A program made the position numbers and the translations under genes. This document shows, piece after piece, positions 1 through 8,255 of a stretch of DNA of 64,000 nucleotides (the stretch's first letter is position 1; each line of letters starts with the position of its first letter). Location of the stretch: contig CAWIJL010000006.1 of NCBI GenBank assembly GCA_963836405.1, positions 186,001 to 250,000 of the forward strand, read 5' to 3'. Origin of the DNA: CAWIJJ01 sp963836405. GTDB taxonomy: Bacteria > Acidobacteriota > Terriglobia > Bryobacterales > Bryobacteraceae. The notes under the pieces are model-generated. The model did not search any database and was not told where the DNA came from. It saw nothing but the letters and a program-made list of their open reading frames with translations.

Positions 1-730
1 CCAGGCGTACCTTCACCACCCCGCCGCGCTCCGACGCCTGAAATGCCGTGAACTCCAGCTTCCCCAGCCGCTCCGCCCAGTACGGCCCCAGCGCGGTGTG
101 CGCCGAGCCCGTAACCGGATCCTCGTTCACCCCCGCCCCCGGCGCGAAAAAGCGCGACACGAAGTCGTACTCGCCGCCCTCCGGCCGCGCAGTCACAATT
201 ACGCCCCGAACCGGCAGCTTCCCCAGCGCGGTGAAGTCGGGCGCCAGTTCGCGAAGCGTTTTCTCCGCATCCACCTCCACCAGGTAATCAAACGCGTTTC
301 GCCCCACGAAGCGCGCCGCATCCAACCCCAGTGCCGGGAGCAGTGACTCCGGAGGCGCCTCCGCCACCGCGACCTTGGCCGGAAAATTCAGCTCGATCCA
401 CTCGCCCTGCCGGTCTGCCGTAAGCAGGCCGCTGCGCGTGTGGAAGCGCGCCTGCGTGCCTTCCGCAAGATGACCGTCTTCCCAGAGCACGTGCGCCGCC
501 GCTACGGTGGCGTGCCCGCACAGATCCACTTCCACTGCCGGCGTCAGCCAGCGCAGCTTATACCCACCGTCGTGTGGGTATAGAAAGGCCGTTTCCGAGA
601 GGTTCATCTCCCGCGCTACGTCTTTCAGCCACTGCTCAGGCATTTCCCGCTGCAACACGCACACCGCCGCGGGGTTGCCCGCGAACGGACGGTTTGTGAA
701 GGCATCCACCTGAACCACCCGAATAGGCAT
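1..730 (-). CDS. PhzF family epimerase/isomerase, C-terminus cut by window edge
   Basis: Reading the minus strand from an ATG at 730 gives an open frame of 243 residues with no stop before the window edge, so the C-terminus is missing. It begins MPIRVVQVDAFTNRPFAGNP, the typical PhzF start. NLSETAF carries the family's conserved catalytic glutamate (E46), CGHAT lies near residue 72, and DPVTGSAH marks the start of the second half. PhzF-like proteins are diaminopimelate-epimerase-fold isomerases; only the phenazine-pathway member is well defined. No phenazine genes are visible, so a general isomerase of unknown substrate is the safe call. It is transcribed divergently from the small secreted protein that follows. 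Confidence 0.85.
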   Translation of the reverse strand, partial: MPIRVVQVDAFTNRPFAGNPAAVCVLQREMPEQWLKDVAREMNLSETAFLYPHDGGYKLRWLTPAVEVDLCGHATVAAAHVLWEDGHLAEGTQARFHTRSGLLTADRQGEWIELNFPAKVAVAEAPPESLLPALGLDAARFVGRNAFDYLVEVDAEKTLRELAPDFTALGKLPVRGVIVTARPEGGEYDFVSRFFAPGAGVNEDPVTGSAHTALGPYWAERLGKLEFTAFQASERGGVVKVRL

Positions 731-787
731 GATTTGTCAGGTTAGCGCACTTGAATCCAACGGCGGAAAGGTGGAGTCTAAAGTATA

Positions 788-1213
788 GTGCTGTTCCGAT
801 TCTCGAGCTTGTGGATCGCACTGGGCCTCCTGCTGGCGATGTGGGGACTCGGTTCGTTCCGGCAGACGGCGGGCACCGGCGCCCCGCGTCCTGTGGGCTT
901 GCCCCCGGGTCCGGTCAAGATCTTGCAGTTCTACGCCAGCGTGGGCCGTCTCCTGCCCGGCGAAAAAGCGCTGCTTTGCTACGGTGTTGAAAATGCCCGC
1001 ACCGTTCGCATCGCGCCGGCGCTTCCCAACGTCTACCCCGCCCACAGCCGCTGCGTCGAAATCGTGCCGCAGCAGACCACGCACTACACGATCCTGGCCG
1101 AAGGCTTCGACGGACGAGTGGCCACGCAATCGTTCACCCTGCCGGTTGTCGATGTTCCGCGCCCGCGCCTCCGCGTGAATGTGGCCGTCGTCAGCTTTCC
1201 CGGCGGGCAGTAA
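788..1213 (+). CDS. Small secreted protein of unknown function
   Basis: 141 residues from a GTG. The N-terminus has a hydrophobic stretch (about residues 8-22), which reads as a signal peptide or anchor. The remainder (about 45-130) has alternating hydrophobic residues and ends in TQSFTLPVVDV, resembling one Ig-like beta-sandwich of the kind found in acidobacterial surface proteins; this is a visual judgement. TATAGT at 784-789 overlaps the GTG; if that is the -10 box, translation would start further in, at TTG 809 or ATG 839. I do not recognise a family and assign no function. Confidence 0.45.
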   Translation: MLFRFSSLWIALGLLLAMWGLGSFRQTAGTGAPRPVGLPPGPVKILQFYASVGRLLPGEKALLCYGVENARTVRIAPALPNVYPAHSRCVEIVPQQTTHYTILAEGFDGRVATQSFTLPVVDVPRPRLRVNVAVVSFPGGQ

Positions 1214-1270
1214 CCCGAGCCCGATCGCCAACGGAACCACCGCCCTCGGACTGGTTCCCTGGTTGGCATC

Positions 1271-1298
1271 ATGACAGCACGTGAAGTGGTGCTATGAT
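1271..1298 (+). promoter_or_regulatory. Promoter of the vapB-vapC pair
   Basis: ATGACA (1271-1276, five of six consensus bases) and TATGAT (1293-1298, five of six) are separated by 16 bp. The expected start of transcription falls on or next to the GTG at 1305, so the antitoxin mRNA would be leaderless. This supports GTG 1305 over the longer reading from 1281. Confidence 0.6.
1276..1293. promoter_or_regulatory. Inverted repeat in the vapBC promoter spacer, candidate operator
   Basis: AGCAC (1276-1280) and GTGCT (1289-1293) form a perfect inverted repeat with 8 nt between the arms. It fills the space between the -35 and -10 boxes, where a ribbon-helix-helix antitoxin would be expected to repress its own operon. 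Short arms make chance possible. Confidence 0.4.
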
Positions 1299-1304
1299 GT
1301 CGAG

Positions 1305-1565
1305 GTGCGGACGACAATTACCTTAGACCCCGATGTGCAGGCTCTCATCCGGACTGTGATGAAGGAGCGGGGGATCTCCTTCAAGGAAGCGCTCAACTCA
1401 GCCGTCAGAACGGGTCTGACACAAGGGAAACCCAAGCGTCGCAACTTCGTCCAGAAATCCTATTCTCTTGGCGTGGATCGGAATTTCAGGTGGGACAAGG
1501 CGCTGGAAACCGCAGCCGCTATAGAAGATGAAGAGTTGAGCCGGAAGTTCTCTTTGCGCAAATGA
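1305..1565 (+). CDS. Ribbon-helix-helix antitoxin, VapB-like
   Basis: 86 residues from GTG 1305, starting (M)RTTITLDPDVQALI, a classic ribbon-helix-helix beginning: a short DNA-binding strand followed by helices. The in-frame GTG at 1281 would add eight residues unlike the family and lies inside the promoter. The C-terminal half (NFVQKSYSLGV, then the acidic helix AAAIEDEELSRKF) is the usual toxin-neutralising tail. The stop overlaps the toxin start by 4 bp, so the two are translationally coupled. Expected role: repress the operon and mask the downstream PIN ribonuclease. Confidence 0.8.
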   Translation: MRTTITLDPDVQALIRTVMKERGISFKEALNSAVRTGLTQGKPKRRNFVQKSYSLGVDRNFRWDKALETAAAIEDEELSRKFSLRK

Positions 1566-1993
1566 TTCTCGTCGACGTCAATCTACTCATCTATGCAGTC
1601 AACCAGGATTCTCCAGATCATTACAAGGCAAAGTCCTGGCTGGAAACTGCCGTTTCAGGAACGGAAACCGTTGGGCTGCCGTGGATCGTTCTCCTGGCAT
1701 TTCTCCGGTTGACCACGAGATCGGGACTCTTTCAGAGGACGCTGAGCGTAGATGTGGCATTCGACATGGTCGATGCCTGGCTGCAGCAACCCTCGGTGAC
1801 CGTCCCCGAACCGACCGCGCGACACCTGCAAACGATGCGTGATTTGATTTCGCCGCTCGGTACCGGGGGCAACCTCACCTCGGATGCTTATCTTGCGGCT
1901 CTGGCGATTGAGCACGGCGCCGAGCTTTGCTCCACGGACAACGACTTTGCAAGATTCAACCGTCTCCGCTGGCGCAATCCTCTGGCTCGATGA
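1562..1993 (+). CDS. vapC: PIN-domain ribonuclease toxin, VapC family
   Basis: 143 residues, full length for VapC. The PIN acidic residues are visible: D5 in MILVDVN, D108 in LTSDAYLAALA, and D126/D128 in STDNDF. The position that is often Glu in PIN domains (near residue 46) is Ala in WIVLLAFLR; this is normal in the VapC branch with this sequence, so it is not evidence of inactivation. VapC toxins cut tRNA or rRNA using Mg2+. Translationally coupled to the antitoxin by ATGA at 1562-1565. Confidence 0.88.
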   Translation: MILVDVNLLIYAVNQDSPDHYKAKSWLETAVSGTETVGLPWIVLLAFLRLTTRSGLFQRTLSVDVAFDMVDAWLQQPSVTVPEPTARHLQTMRDLISPLGTGGNLTSDAYLAALAIEHGAELCSTDNDFARFNRLRWRNPLAR

Positions 1994-2037
1994 GCATGGC
2001 AGAGTCCTCGAGCGCGAGCATGTTCGAGTTCGCGATG

Positions 2038-2853
2038 TTATTTGGCTCCCGAAGACGGTTCTGTTTTCAACGCCTGGTAAACGCGCACATAGTCCACCAG
2101 CATCTGCTGTGGGAAGTGAGTGGTGCTGTCGGGATTGCCTGGCCAGTTGCCGCCCACCGCCACGTTCATCAGGAGGAAGAAGGGATGGTCGTACACCCAC
2201 TTCGTGCCTTCAGGCAGGCTGGCCGGTGTGACCTTGAAATACGCGTTCCCGTCCACTGACCACTCGATGCTTTCAGGCTTCCATTCGATGGCGTACACGT
2301 GATAGTCGTCGGCGAACCGCTTTCCGTCCGGCAGCGAATACGGCTTGCCGATGCCCTTGCCACCCGAGTAGCCCGGTCCGTGAATGGTGCCGTGGACCAG
2401 GAGCGGCTCCTTGCCGATATTCTCCAGAATGTCGATTTCTCCGCAGCGCGGCCAGCCGCTGGTCTTAATGTCATCCCCCAGCATCCAAAACGCCGGCCAG
2501 ATGCCCTGCCCGAAGGGAATGCGAATACGGGCTTCGATCCGGCCGTAGGTCATCGAGAACAGGCCGGTGGTCTTGAGCCGCGCCGATGTATACCCGCCGC
2601 CGGGCTTGGCCAGGACGCGGATTACCAGGTGGCCTTCGCCATCCTGGAAAACGTTATCGGTGGAGCGCGTGTATTCCTGCAGTTCGCGGTTCCCCCAACC
2701 GGTGGCGCCCACGTCATAAGTCCAGCGGGAAGTGTCCGGAGCGGTCCCGGCGGGGGAGATGAACTCGTCGGACCAGACAAGTTTGCGGCCGTTCTGCGCG
2801 GCGGCGGGCAGGACGGTGAACACCGCCAAGCCCAGTACCAGCGGCAATCTCAT
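2038..2853 (-). CDS. Secreted glycoside hydrolase family 16 beta-glucanase
   Basis: 271 residues with a signal peptide ending about AAAQ (residues 17-20). The GH16 catalytic signature GEIDILE is present, with E139 as nucleophile, D141 as helper and E144 as acid/base. Aromatic cleft residues are present (WPAFWMLG at about 119-126, HGPGYSGG after the signature), and FLLMNVAVGGNWPG near the C-terminus is typical of laminarinase-type GH16. Likely substrate is beta-1,3 or mixed-linkage glucan in the periplasm or outside the cell; the exact linkage cannot be read. Divergent from the ADOP permease with about 50 bp between starts. Confidence 0.9.
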   Translation of the reverse strand: MRLPLVLGLAVFTVLPAAAQNGRKLVWSDEFISPAGTAPDTSRWTYDVGATGWGNRELQEYTRSTDNVFQDGEGHLVIRVLAKPGGGYTSARLKTTGLFSMTYGRIEARIRIPFGQGIWPAFWMLGDDIKTSGWPRCGEIDILENIGKEPLLVHGTIHGPGYSGGKGIGKPYSLPDGKRFADDYHVYAIEWKPESIEWSVDGNAYFKVTPASLPEGTKWVYDHPFFLLMNVAVGGNWPGNPDSTTHFPQQMLVDYVRVYQALKTEPSSGAK

Positions 2854-2905
2854 ACAACTGAGATGGTAGCTAACGTTGCGCGCGGAAGCACGTTAATGTA
2901 ATCGT

Positions 2906-5270
2906 ATGCCCGCCATCGCGCGGGACCTCCGCGGGGCTTTCCGGGCGTTGAACCGGAATCGCGGGGTCACGCTTCTCGCCGTTGCTTCGCTGTCTCTTGC
3001 CATAGGGTTCAGCACGGCTGCTTTCAGTGTTCTCGACGCCTATTCCCTGCGCGACCTGCCGGTGCGCGAACCTCAACAACTGGCACACGTTGCCGTAACC
3101 ACCCGCGAGCAGCGGGGGGATATTCTGAGCTGGCCGGAATACCAGGCACTGGCGGCCCGGTCCCGCCTGTTCAGCGGATTCATCGCGGAAAACCGCCGCG
3201 GTCCGCGCGTCCGGCTGCCAGACCGCGACGACTTCCCGATCACCGCGGGGGTCTCGGATAACTACTTCGACGAATTGGGTGTCAGGGCAGCCGCCGGAGA
3301 TGTTTTCCACGCCGGCAAAGGCGCGGACGGGGTGGTCGTGCTCTCGGACCGCTACGCGAAGCAGGCCTTTGGAGGAAGAAGCGGAGTGGTCGGGCGAGTG
3401 CTGCCGGTCGGGAGCGCGCAGCCTGGCGGTGGTGGGTGTCCTTCCTCCCGGTTTCACCGGCACCCGGCGGGGCATCGCGGTGGATTTGTTTGTGCCCTCG
3501 CAGGCCTTTTTTGGAAGCCTGGCCATGGCGAGCCCGAATGACGTTCGTTTCACCGATTACGAGGTGATGGGCAGGCTGCGCCCGAACGTCACGATGGAGC
3601 AGGCGCGCGCCGAACTGGATGCCATCCTGCGCGACCTCGAGCGTGAGGGCCGGGAGCCTGCGCCGGGCCGAAAAGCGTTGCTGGCTGCCTTCACAGAAGC
3701 CGGACTGGCGGCCAAGCTTCGCGCCAATGCCATCATTTTGGGAGTCATGGTGCTGCTCGTGCTGATCGCGGCGGCGAACCTGGCGAACCTGCGGCTTGTG
3801 GACAACGAGAGGCGCCGGCACGAAACCGGGATCCGGCTGGCGCTGGGTGCCGGCGGCAGCGATCTGGCCCGGCAGCACGTCTCGGAGAGCCTGCTGCTGG
3901 CGGCGCTCGGAACGGCCGGAGGGCTGCTGATCGCGGCATGGCTGATCCGCCTTTCGCCGGCACTGTTCTACGGCGGCCGGGCTTACATCGACTACGGAAT
4001 CCGGCTGGATGGGCGCACTTTCGGCTTCAGTTCGGCAGCGCTCCTGGCGATTGCGCTGGCGGGCTCGCTGATTCCGCTGAGCGACGCCTGGAAGGGGCGT
4101 ATTCAGCCGGCTCTGCGAACAGCGCGGACCACCGGGTCGTCGCGCTGGCTGGGCGCCCTGGTGATTGGGCAAATGGCCCTGGTGACTGGGGTGACGGCTT
4201 CCGCCGGACTGCTCTGGCGGAGTCTCGACAATGTGGCTGCTATTCGGCCCGCCATGGATCCGGATGCCGCGGTTCTTCTCGCGGCCGGCTTCTGGGATGG
4301 GAACGGTCCTAAGCGCACGGCGGAATTGGGAGAACGGCTGGCCGGGTTGCCGGGCGTCGTGCGTGTAGCGTGGGCGCGCCGGGCACTGCTCAGCGGTTCG
4401 CTGGGCGGCGCCACGATCGCGGTGGAACTTCCCGGGCAGCCCAAACTCAGGTTTCGCTACAACCAGGTCAACCCATCGTATTTCGAAACCACGGGAGCGC
4501 GCGTACTGAATGGCCGCCCGTTCGCCGAGGGTGACGGTCGCGAGGCCACCGCGGTGGTCATGGTCAACCAGGCGTTCACGCGCCAGTTTCCCGACACGCA
4601 GCTCGGCGAATGGATCCGGATCGGCGGAAGAGACCGGCAGGTGGTCGGGATTGTCGAAAACGGACCGACGATCAATCTGAGGGAACCGGATCAGCCCTAC
4701 CTGTACCTTCCGTTCGCACAGGAGCCCGTCGGCGAGCTGACGTTTTTTATCAAAACAGGCAGGGATCCCGGTTTGCTGGCGGATTCGGTGCGGAGCGCGA
4801 TTCGCGGCTTCGACCCGTCGTTCACCCTGCTGACGACCCTCTCCATGCAACAGCACATGAGGGATGCCCGTTCGGGCGAGCAACTGGCGGCGGAGGTGAC
4901 GGGAGGGCTGGCACTGATTGGACTGCTGCTTGCGGCCGCGGGTCTGTTCGGCGTGACACTGTTTTCGGTAGCGCGGCGAACGCCGGAGTTCGGCGTCCGC
5001 ACGGCGATGGGCGCGACTCCCGGTAATTTGGCGCGGCAGGTACTGCGGGAGGCCGCCGTGCGCGTGGCGATCGCGCTGCCCATCGGCTGGGCGCTCGCTT
5101 ATGCGGGCCGGAGCGCGATTGCGAAGATGCTATACGGTGTAGCGGCGGACGATCCCTGGACACTCGGCGGGGCCAGCGCGGTGGTTGCGCTGGTAGCCGC
5201 GGCGGCGGCCCTCAATCCCGCCCTCCGGGCCGCCCGCGTGGATCCGATGACGGCTTTGCGGCACGATTGA
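2906..5270 (+). CDS. ADOP-type FtsX/MacB permease, one frameshift
   Basis: The reading starts at ATG 2906 and moves to the +1 frame near 3422, giving about 787 residues. Removing one C from CC at 3422-3423 restores the family sequence GRVLPVGSAQLAVVGVLPPG. Parts in order: N-terminal membrane helix (about 20-45), MacB-like periplasmic domain, central helices (LLVLIAAANLANL), the motif RRHETGIRLALGA, a second periplasmic domain and C-terminal helices with RTPEFGVRTAMGA. This is the duplicated MacB-like architecture common in Acidobacteria, usually without a linked ATPase. It lacks the roughly 80-residue N-terminal prefix domain seen in the other copy at 56096. Substrate unknown. Confidence 0.8.
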
Positions 5271-5296
5271 CGTCGAGCGGGTCTTACAATCGAAGC

Positions 5297-5602
5297 ATGC
5301 TGATCGTCCATGTACATGTTAAGGTGCTGCCCGAATTTATCGAGGAATTCAAGCAGGCCACGGTTGTCAACGCCGCGGCCAGTCTCAGGGAACCCGGCAT
5401 CGCCCGGTTCGACGTCCTCCAGGTGACGGACGATCCAACGGGGTTTGTGCTGGCGGAGGTCTATCGCGACCGGCCCGCGACGCTGGCGCACAAGGAGACG
5501 GCGCACTATCTGGCCTGGGCCGAGAAAGTGACGCCGATGCTTGCCGAACCGCGGACGCGGGTCTGGTTCGACAATGTGTACCCGGACGATCGAGGCTGGT
5601 AA
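5297..5602 (+). CDS. Antibiotic biosynthesis monooxygenase (ABM) domain protein, LsrG-like
   Basis: 101 residues from ATG 5297 (MLIVHVHVKVLPEFIEEF). An upstream in-frame start at 5267 overlaps the permease stop and adds a non-family tail. The whole protein is one ABM ferredoxin-like fold: strand HVHVKVLP, FDVLQVTDDPTGFVLAEVYRD in the middle, and AHKETAHYLAW as the second helix, where HxxTxHYxxW is typical of LsrG/YcnE-type members. It ends 3 bp before the alcohol dehydrogenase, so they form an operon. Possible role: isomerisation or oxidation of a small keto compound handled by the dehydrogenase. Confidence 0.82.
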   Translation: MLIVHVHVKVLPEFIEEFKQATVVNAAASLREPGIARFDVLQVTDDPTGFVLAEVYRDRPATLAHKETAHYLAWAEKVTPMLAEPRTRVWFDNVYPDDRGW

Positions 5603-5605
5603 ACG

Positions 5606-6754
5606 ATGGCCTTCGAGTTCGCCACCGCCGCACGCATCGTTTTCGGCGAAGGCAAGCTTGTCGAAGCCGCGCCCGCCGCTGCCGCAATGGGCGGCCGCGC
5701 GTTGCTGGTGACCGGGTCTTCCGGCGAGCGGGCCGGAGTCCTGGCTGCCGCGGTGCCCGAAGCGGTGCTGTTTCCGGTTGCGGGCGAGCCCACCGTGGAC
5801 CTGATCCGGCAGGGCGCCGAACTCGCGCGGCAGGAGCGCTGCGAGGTGGTGATTGCGATCGGGGGCGGCAGCGTCATCGATGCCGGCAAGGCGCTCGCCG
5901 CCATGCTGGCGAACCCGGGGGAGCCGCTCGATTACCTGGAGGTGGTAGGGCGGGGGAAGCCGCTGACCAAGCCCGCCGCGCCCTGCATCGCCATCCCGAC
6001 GACGGCGGGTACCGGCTCGGAAGTGACCCGCAATGCCGTGCTCGCCTCTCCCGCCCATCGCGTCAAGGCGAGCCTGCGGAGCGCGGGCATGCTGCCGCGG
6101 CTTGCCATCGTGGATCCAAACCTGACGCTCGGATTGCCCCGGGCGCTCACCGCCTCCACCGGACTCGATGCGCTCACACAACTGATCGAGCCGTACGTTT
6201 CGGCGAGGGCCAATGTCATGACGGACCTGTACTGCGTGGAAGGGATCCGCCGCGCCGCCGGGGCTTTGGCGCGCGCCTTCGATTCGCCGCAGGATCGCGC
6301 CGCGCGGACGGACATGGCGTGGGCGAGCCTGCTGGGAGGGCTGGCGCTGGCCAATGCCGGCCTCGGCGCGGTGCATGGGTTTGCAGCACCGCTGGGAGGG
6401 ATGTTTCCGGCGCCCCACGGAGCCGCCTGCGCGGCGTTACTGCCGCACGCCATGGAGGTGAACGTCCGCGCACTGCGGGAGCGCGCACCGGAGAGCCGCG
6501 CGCTCGAGCGCTACGGGGAGATCTCGCGCCTGCTGACCGGGGAACCCCACGCCACCGCGGACGATGGCGCGCGATGGGTCGCGGCGTTGTGCCGGCGGCT
6601 GGAGATCCCGCCGCTAGCCGCCTGGGGGGTTACGGCCGCGGATTTCGAAAGCCTCGTGGAGAAGGCGTCTCAAGCAAGCAGCATGAAAGCGAATCCGATC
6701 GTCCTCACCCGCGCCGAGCTGCGCGAAATTCTCACCCGGGCGTCAACAGGTTGA
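5606..6754 (+). CDS. Iron-type (group III) alcohol dehydrogenase
   Basis: 382 residues, full length. NAD(P)-binding GGGSVIDAGK at about 86-95, PTTAGTGSEVTRNAV at 131-145, and the metal-site region follow. Of the four usual metal ligands I see D188 (GLDAL), H257 (GAVHGFA) and H271 (PAPHGAA), but the usual His in GLDAxTH is Gln here (Q192). Other family members with this change exist, so activity may persist with another metal or geometry. It is coupled to the ABM protein and its 3' end overlaps the convergent methyltransferase by 23 bp. Substrate unknown. Confidence 0.87.
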   Translation: MAFEFATAARIVFGEGKLVEAAPAAAAMGGRALLVTGSSGERAGVLAAAVPEAVLFPVAGEPTVDLIRQGAELARQERCEVVIAIGGGSVIDAGKALAAMLANPGEPLDYLEVVGRGKPLTKPAAPCIAIPTTAGTGSEVTRNAVLASPAHRVKASLRSAGMLPRLAIVDPNLTLGLPRALTASTGLDALTQLIEPYVSARANVMTDLYCVEGIRRAAGALARAFDSPQDRAARTDMAWASLLGGLALANAGLGAVHGFAAPLGGMFPAPHGAACAALLPHAMEVNVRALRERAPESRALERYGEISRLLTGEPHATADDGARWVAALCRRLEIPPLAAWGVTAADFESLVEKASQASSMKANPIVLTRAELREILTRASTG

Positions 6755-7556
6755 GCCCTCCGCAGCCGGGGCAGCGGTACCAGGTAAGCCGTCTCGGCCG
6801 TGGCGGGATGGCGCCCGTCTTCCGCAGCCAGGCCTCGGAGGCGCCGGCGCCGCACCGGACGCAGACATTGATCCACTCTTCGGTTTGGTGGGGCGGGACG
6901 GCAGCTCCGAAGTAGAATGCCCATCCATAATGACTGAGGCACGTTCCGAACTTCCGGTCGGAAGCGCGTAGAAGCCAGACGAAAACGGCCAGGAATCTCT
7001 CGTTGCCCCATGCGAACAGGGCAATTTTCCGCGGCGGCCGTGCCACGGCGTTTTTGGCGTTTAGAAAAGACAGGGAACTAAACAGGGTCCGGGTGGCGCG
7101 GTGCGGCAGCTTGGTCAGATTTTCGATCCGGACCGCAAGTTCAACCGAGGAAAAAAATGGATTGATGTGGCCGCCTCCCTTTCCGAGCCACCGGTAGATT
7201 CGGTCAGTCAGAGTACTGGTATCTGGTACGGCGGCATAGAACGTACCATCTCTTCGGATAACGCGGCCTACCTCTCGAAGTGCAACGTCGAGCCCGGCGA
7301 TGTGCTCGAGGGTGTGATTGCCGATGACCAGGTCGAATACCCTGTCCCGGAAGGGCATGCCGGCCGCGGTGCCGCAAACATAATCGTTCTTTGGCGTTGC
7401 GGCCGCAATCTGGAGGTCCAGCCGGACGATTTGAATGTCGTTCCGCGTTGTGCGGAAACTGCCGGAGCCGGCACCCAGGTCCAGTACCCGGCTGCCCGGC
7501 GGCAGGTTCTCCAGCAGATCGAGCATACGAAATTTCAGTATGACGAATGTTAACAA
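6732..7556 (-). CDS. SAM-dependent methyltransferase with C-terminal zinc ribbon
   Basis: 274 residues. A class I methyltransferase core has motif I VLDLGAGSGSF (about 24-34), the acidic VRLDLQ (about 44-49), and FDLVIGNHTLEHIAG as motif IV. A tail of about 45 residues carries two cysteine pairs, CVRC and CPGC, making a zinc ribbon absent from ordinary Methyltransf_11 proteins. A start at the second Met (7526) is possible and would still keep motif I. Substrate unknown; the ribbon suggests binding of a nucleic acid or protein partner. Divergent from the Rrf2 gene with about 190 bp between. Confidence 0.75.
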   Translation of the reverse strand: MLTFVILKFRMLDLLENLPPGSRVLDLGAGSGSFRTTRNDIQIVRLDLQIAAATPKNDYVCGTAAGMPFRDRVFDLVIGNHTLEHIAGLDVALREVGRVIRRDGTFYAAVPDTSTLTDRIYRWLGKGGGHINPFFSSVELAVRIENLTKLPHRATRTLFSSLSFLNAKNAVARPPRKIALFAWGNERFLAVFVWLLRASDRKFGTCLSHYGWAFYFGAAVPPHQTEEWINVCVRCGAGASEAWLRKTGAIPPRPRRLTWYRCPGCGGLNLLTPG

Positions 7557-7679
7557 TCGTTAGTACGTGTCGTTCATACGGGCACAAAAAGGGCTGGACG
7601 TACCAAACCAAAACGCCTGAATCCTTATTGGCCGCGGGGCCGTCCATGATACTAAGGTTGTTTCAGATCCGGAAAGGAC

Positions 7680-7708
7680 TTGCACCGTGATCTCCAACCA
7701 TTTAAGAT
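7680..7708 (+). promoter_or_regulatory. Promoter of the Rrf2 regulator gene
   Basis: TTGCAC (7680-7685) and TAAGAT (7703-7708) with exactly 17 bp between. The predicted transcription start, about 7715, lies inside the palindrome at 7711-7728. Confidence 0.55.
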
Positions 7709-7710
7709 AA

Positions 7711-7728
7711 CGAAGTAACGTTACTCCG
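7711..7728. promoter_or_regulatory. Palindrome over the Rrf2 transcription start, candidate autoregulatory operator
   Basis: AGTAACGTTACT at 7714-7725 is a perfect 12-bp palindrome. After one mismatched pair, two more pairs extend it to 18 bp (7711-7728). It sits just after the -10 box and 20 bp before the Rrf2 ATG, where an autorepressor would bind. Rrf2 proteins such as IscR and NsrR commonly repress their own genes. Confidence 0.55.
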
Positions 7729-7748
7729 ATTTCGCGGGGGAATACCGG

Positions 7749-8225
7749 ATGATTTATTCTCGATCGGCCGAATATGCGATCCGTGCCTTTGTCCACCTTG
7801 CGCAGGTGCAAGAAGGCAAGTACGCGATGGTCAAGAACATCGCGGAGCAGGAGGACATTCCGGCTCACTTTTTGGCAAAGATTTTGCAACAACTGGCGCG
7901 GAAGGGCCTCCTCCGGTCCAGCAAGGGGCCGACGGGCGGATTTGCGCTCCGAGTGGATCCCGGCGAAATTCGCCTTCTGGATATCGTCGAAGCCCTGGAT
8001 GGTCTTGCGCCCTACCAGCAGTGCGCCAGCGGACTTTCCGAGTGTTCGGACGACATGCCGTGCTCCATGCACGATAGCTGGATCAATCTCCGTTCGCGTA
8101 TCATGGATTATCTAGGGCGGAACACGATTGCGGATCTGGCTAAGGCGCTGGAGCAGAAAAAGAAATCTCTGGCTCTCTCCAAGCAGCGCAAGTCCAGACG
8201 GGCCGTCTCCGCCAAGCGAGCTTAG
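7749..8225 (+). CDS. Rrf2 family iron-sulfur-type transcription regulator
   Basis: 158 residues starting MIYSRSAEYAIRAFVHLA, the Rrf2 winged-helix beginning. HFLAKILQQLARKGLLRSSKGPTGGF (about 37-62) holds the recognition helix and wing. Three cysteines (about 93, 100 and 106) in QQCASGLSECSDDMPC match the cluster-binding spacing of IscR/NsrR-type members, so it probably senses iron-sulfur status, nitric oxide or redox state. The C-terminus is a lysine/arginine-rich tail. It lies 30 bp upstream of clpP on the same strand and could be cotranscribed. No isc or suf genes are in the window. Confidence 0.88.
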   Translation: MIYSRSAEYAIRAFVHLAQVQEGKYAMVKNIAEQEDIPAHFLAKILQQLARKGLLRSSKGPTGGFALRVDPGEIRLLDIVEALDGLAPYQQCASGLSECSDDMPCSMHDSWINLRSRIMDYLGRNTIADLAKALEQKKKSLALSKQRKSRRAVSAKRA

Positions 8226-8255
8226 CTCGAAGATCAAAACTGAACCGGAGGCACG

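Noticed and set aside
1562..1993. VapC inactive because the usual Glu is Ala at about residue 46
   Set aside because: The branch with WIVLLAFLR normally has Ala at this place, and the other acidic residues are intact.
3282..4883. 533-codon open frame on the minus strand
   Set aside because: It lies antisense to the ADOP permease; its sequence is Arg/Gln/Pro-rich with no family pattern, as expected for a high-GC shadow.
5099..6418. 439-codon open frame on the minus strand
   Set aside because: Antisense to the permease end, the ABM gene and the dehydrogenase; Arg/Gly/His-rich, with no domain and no ribosome-binding site.
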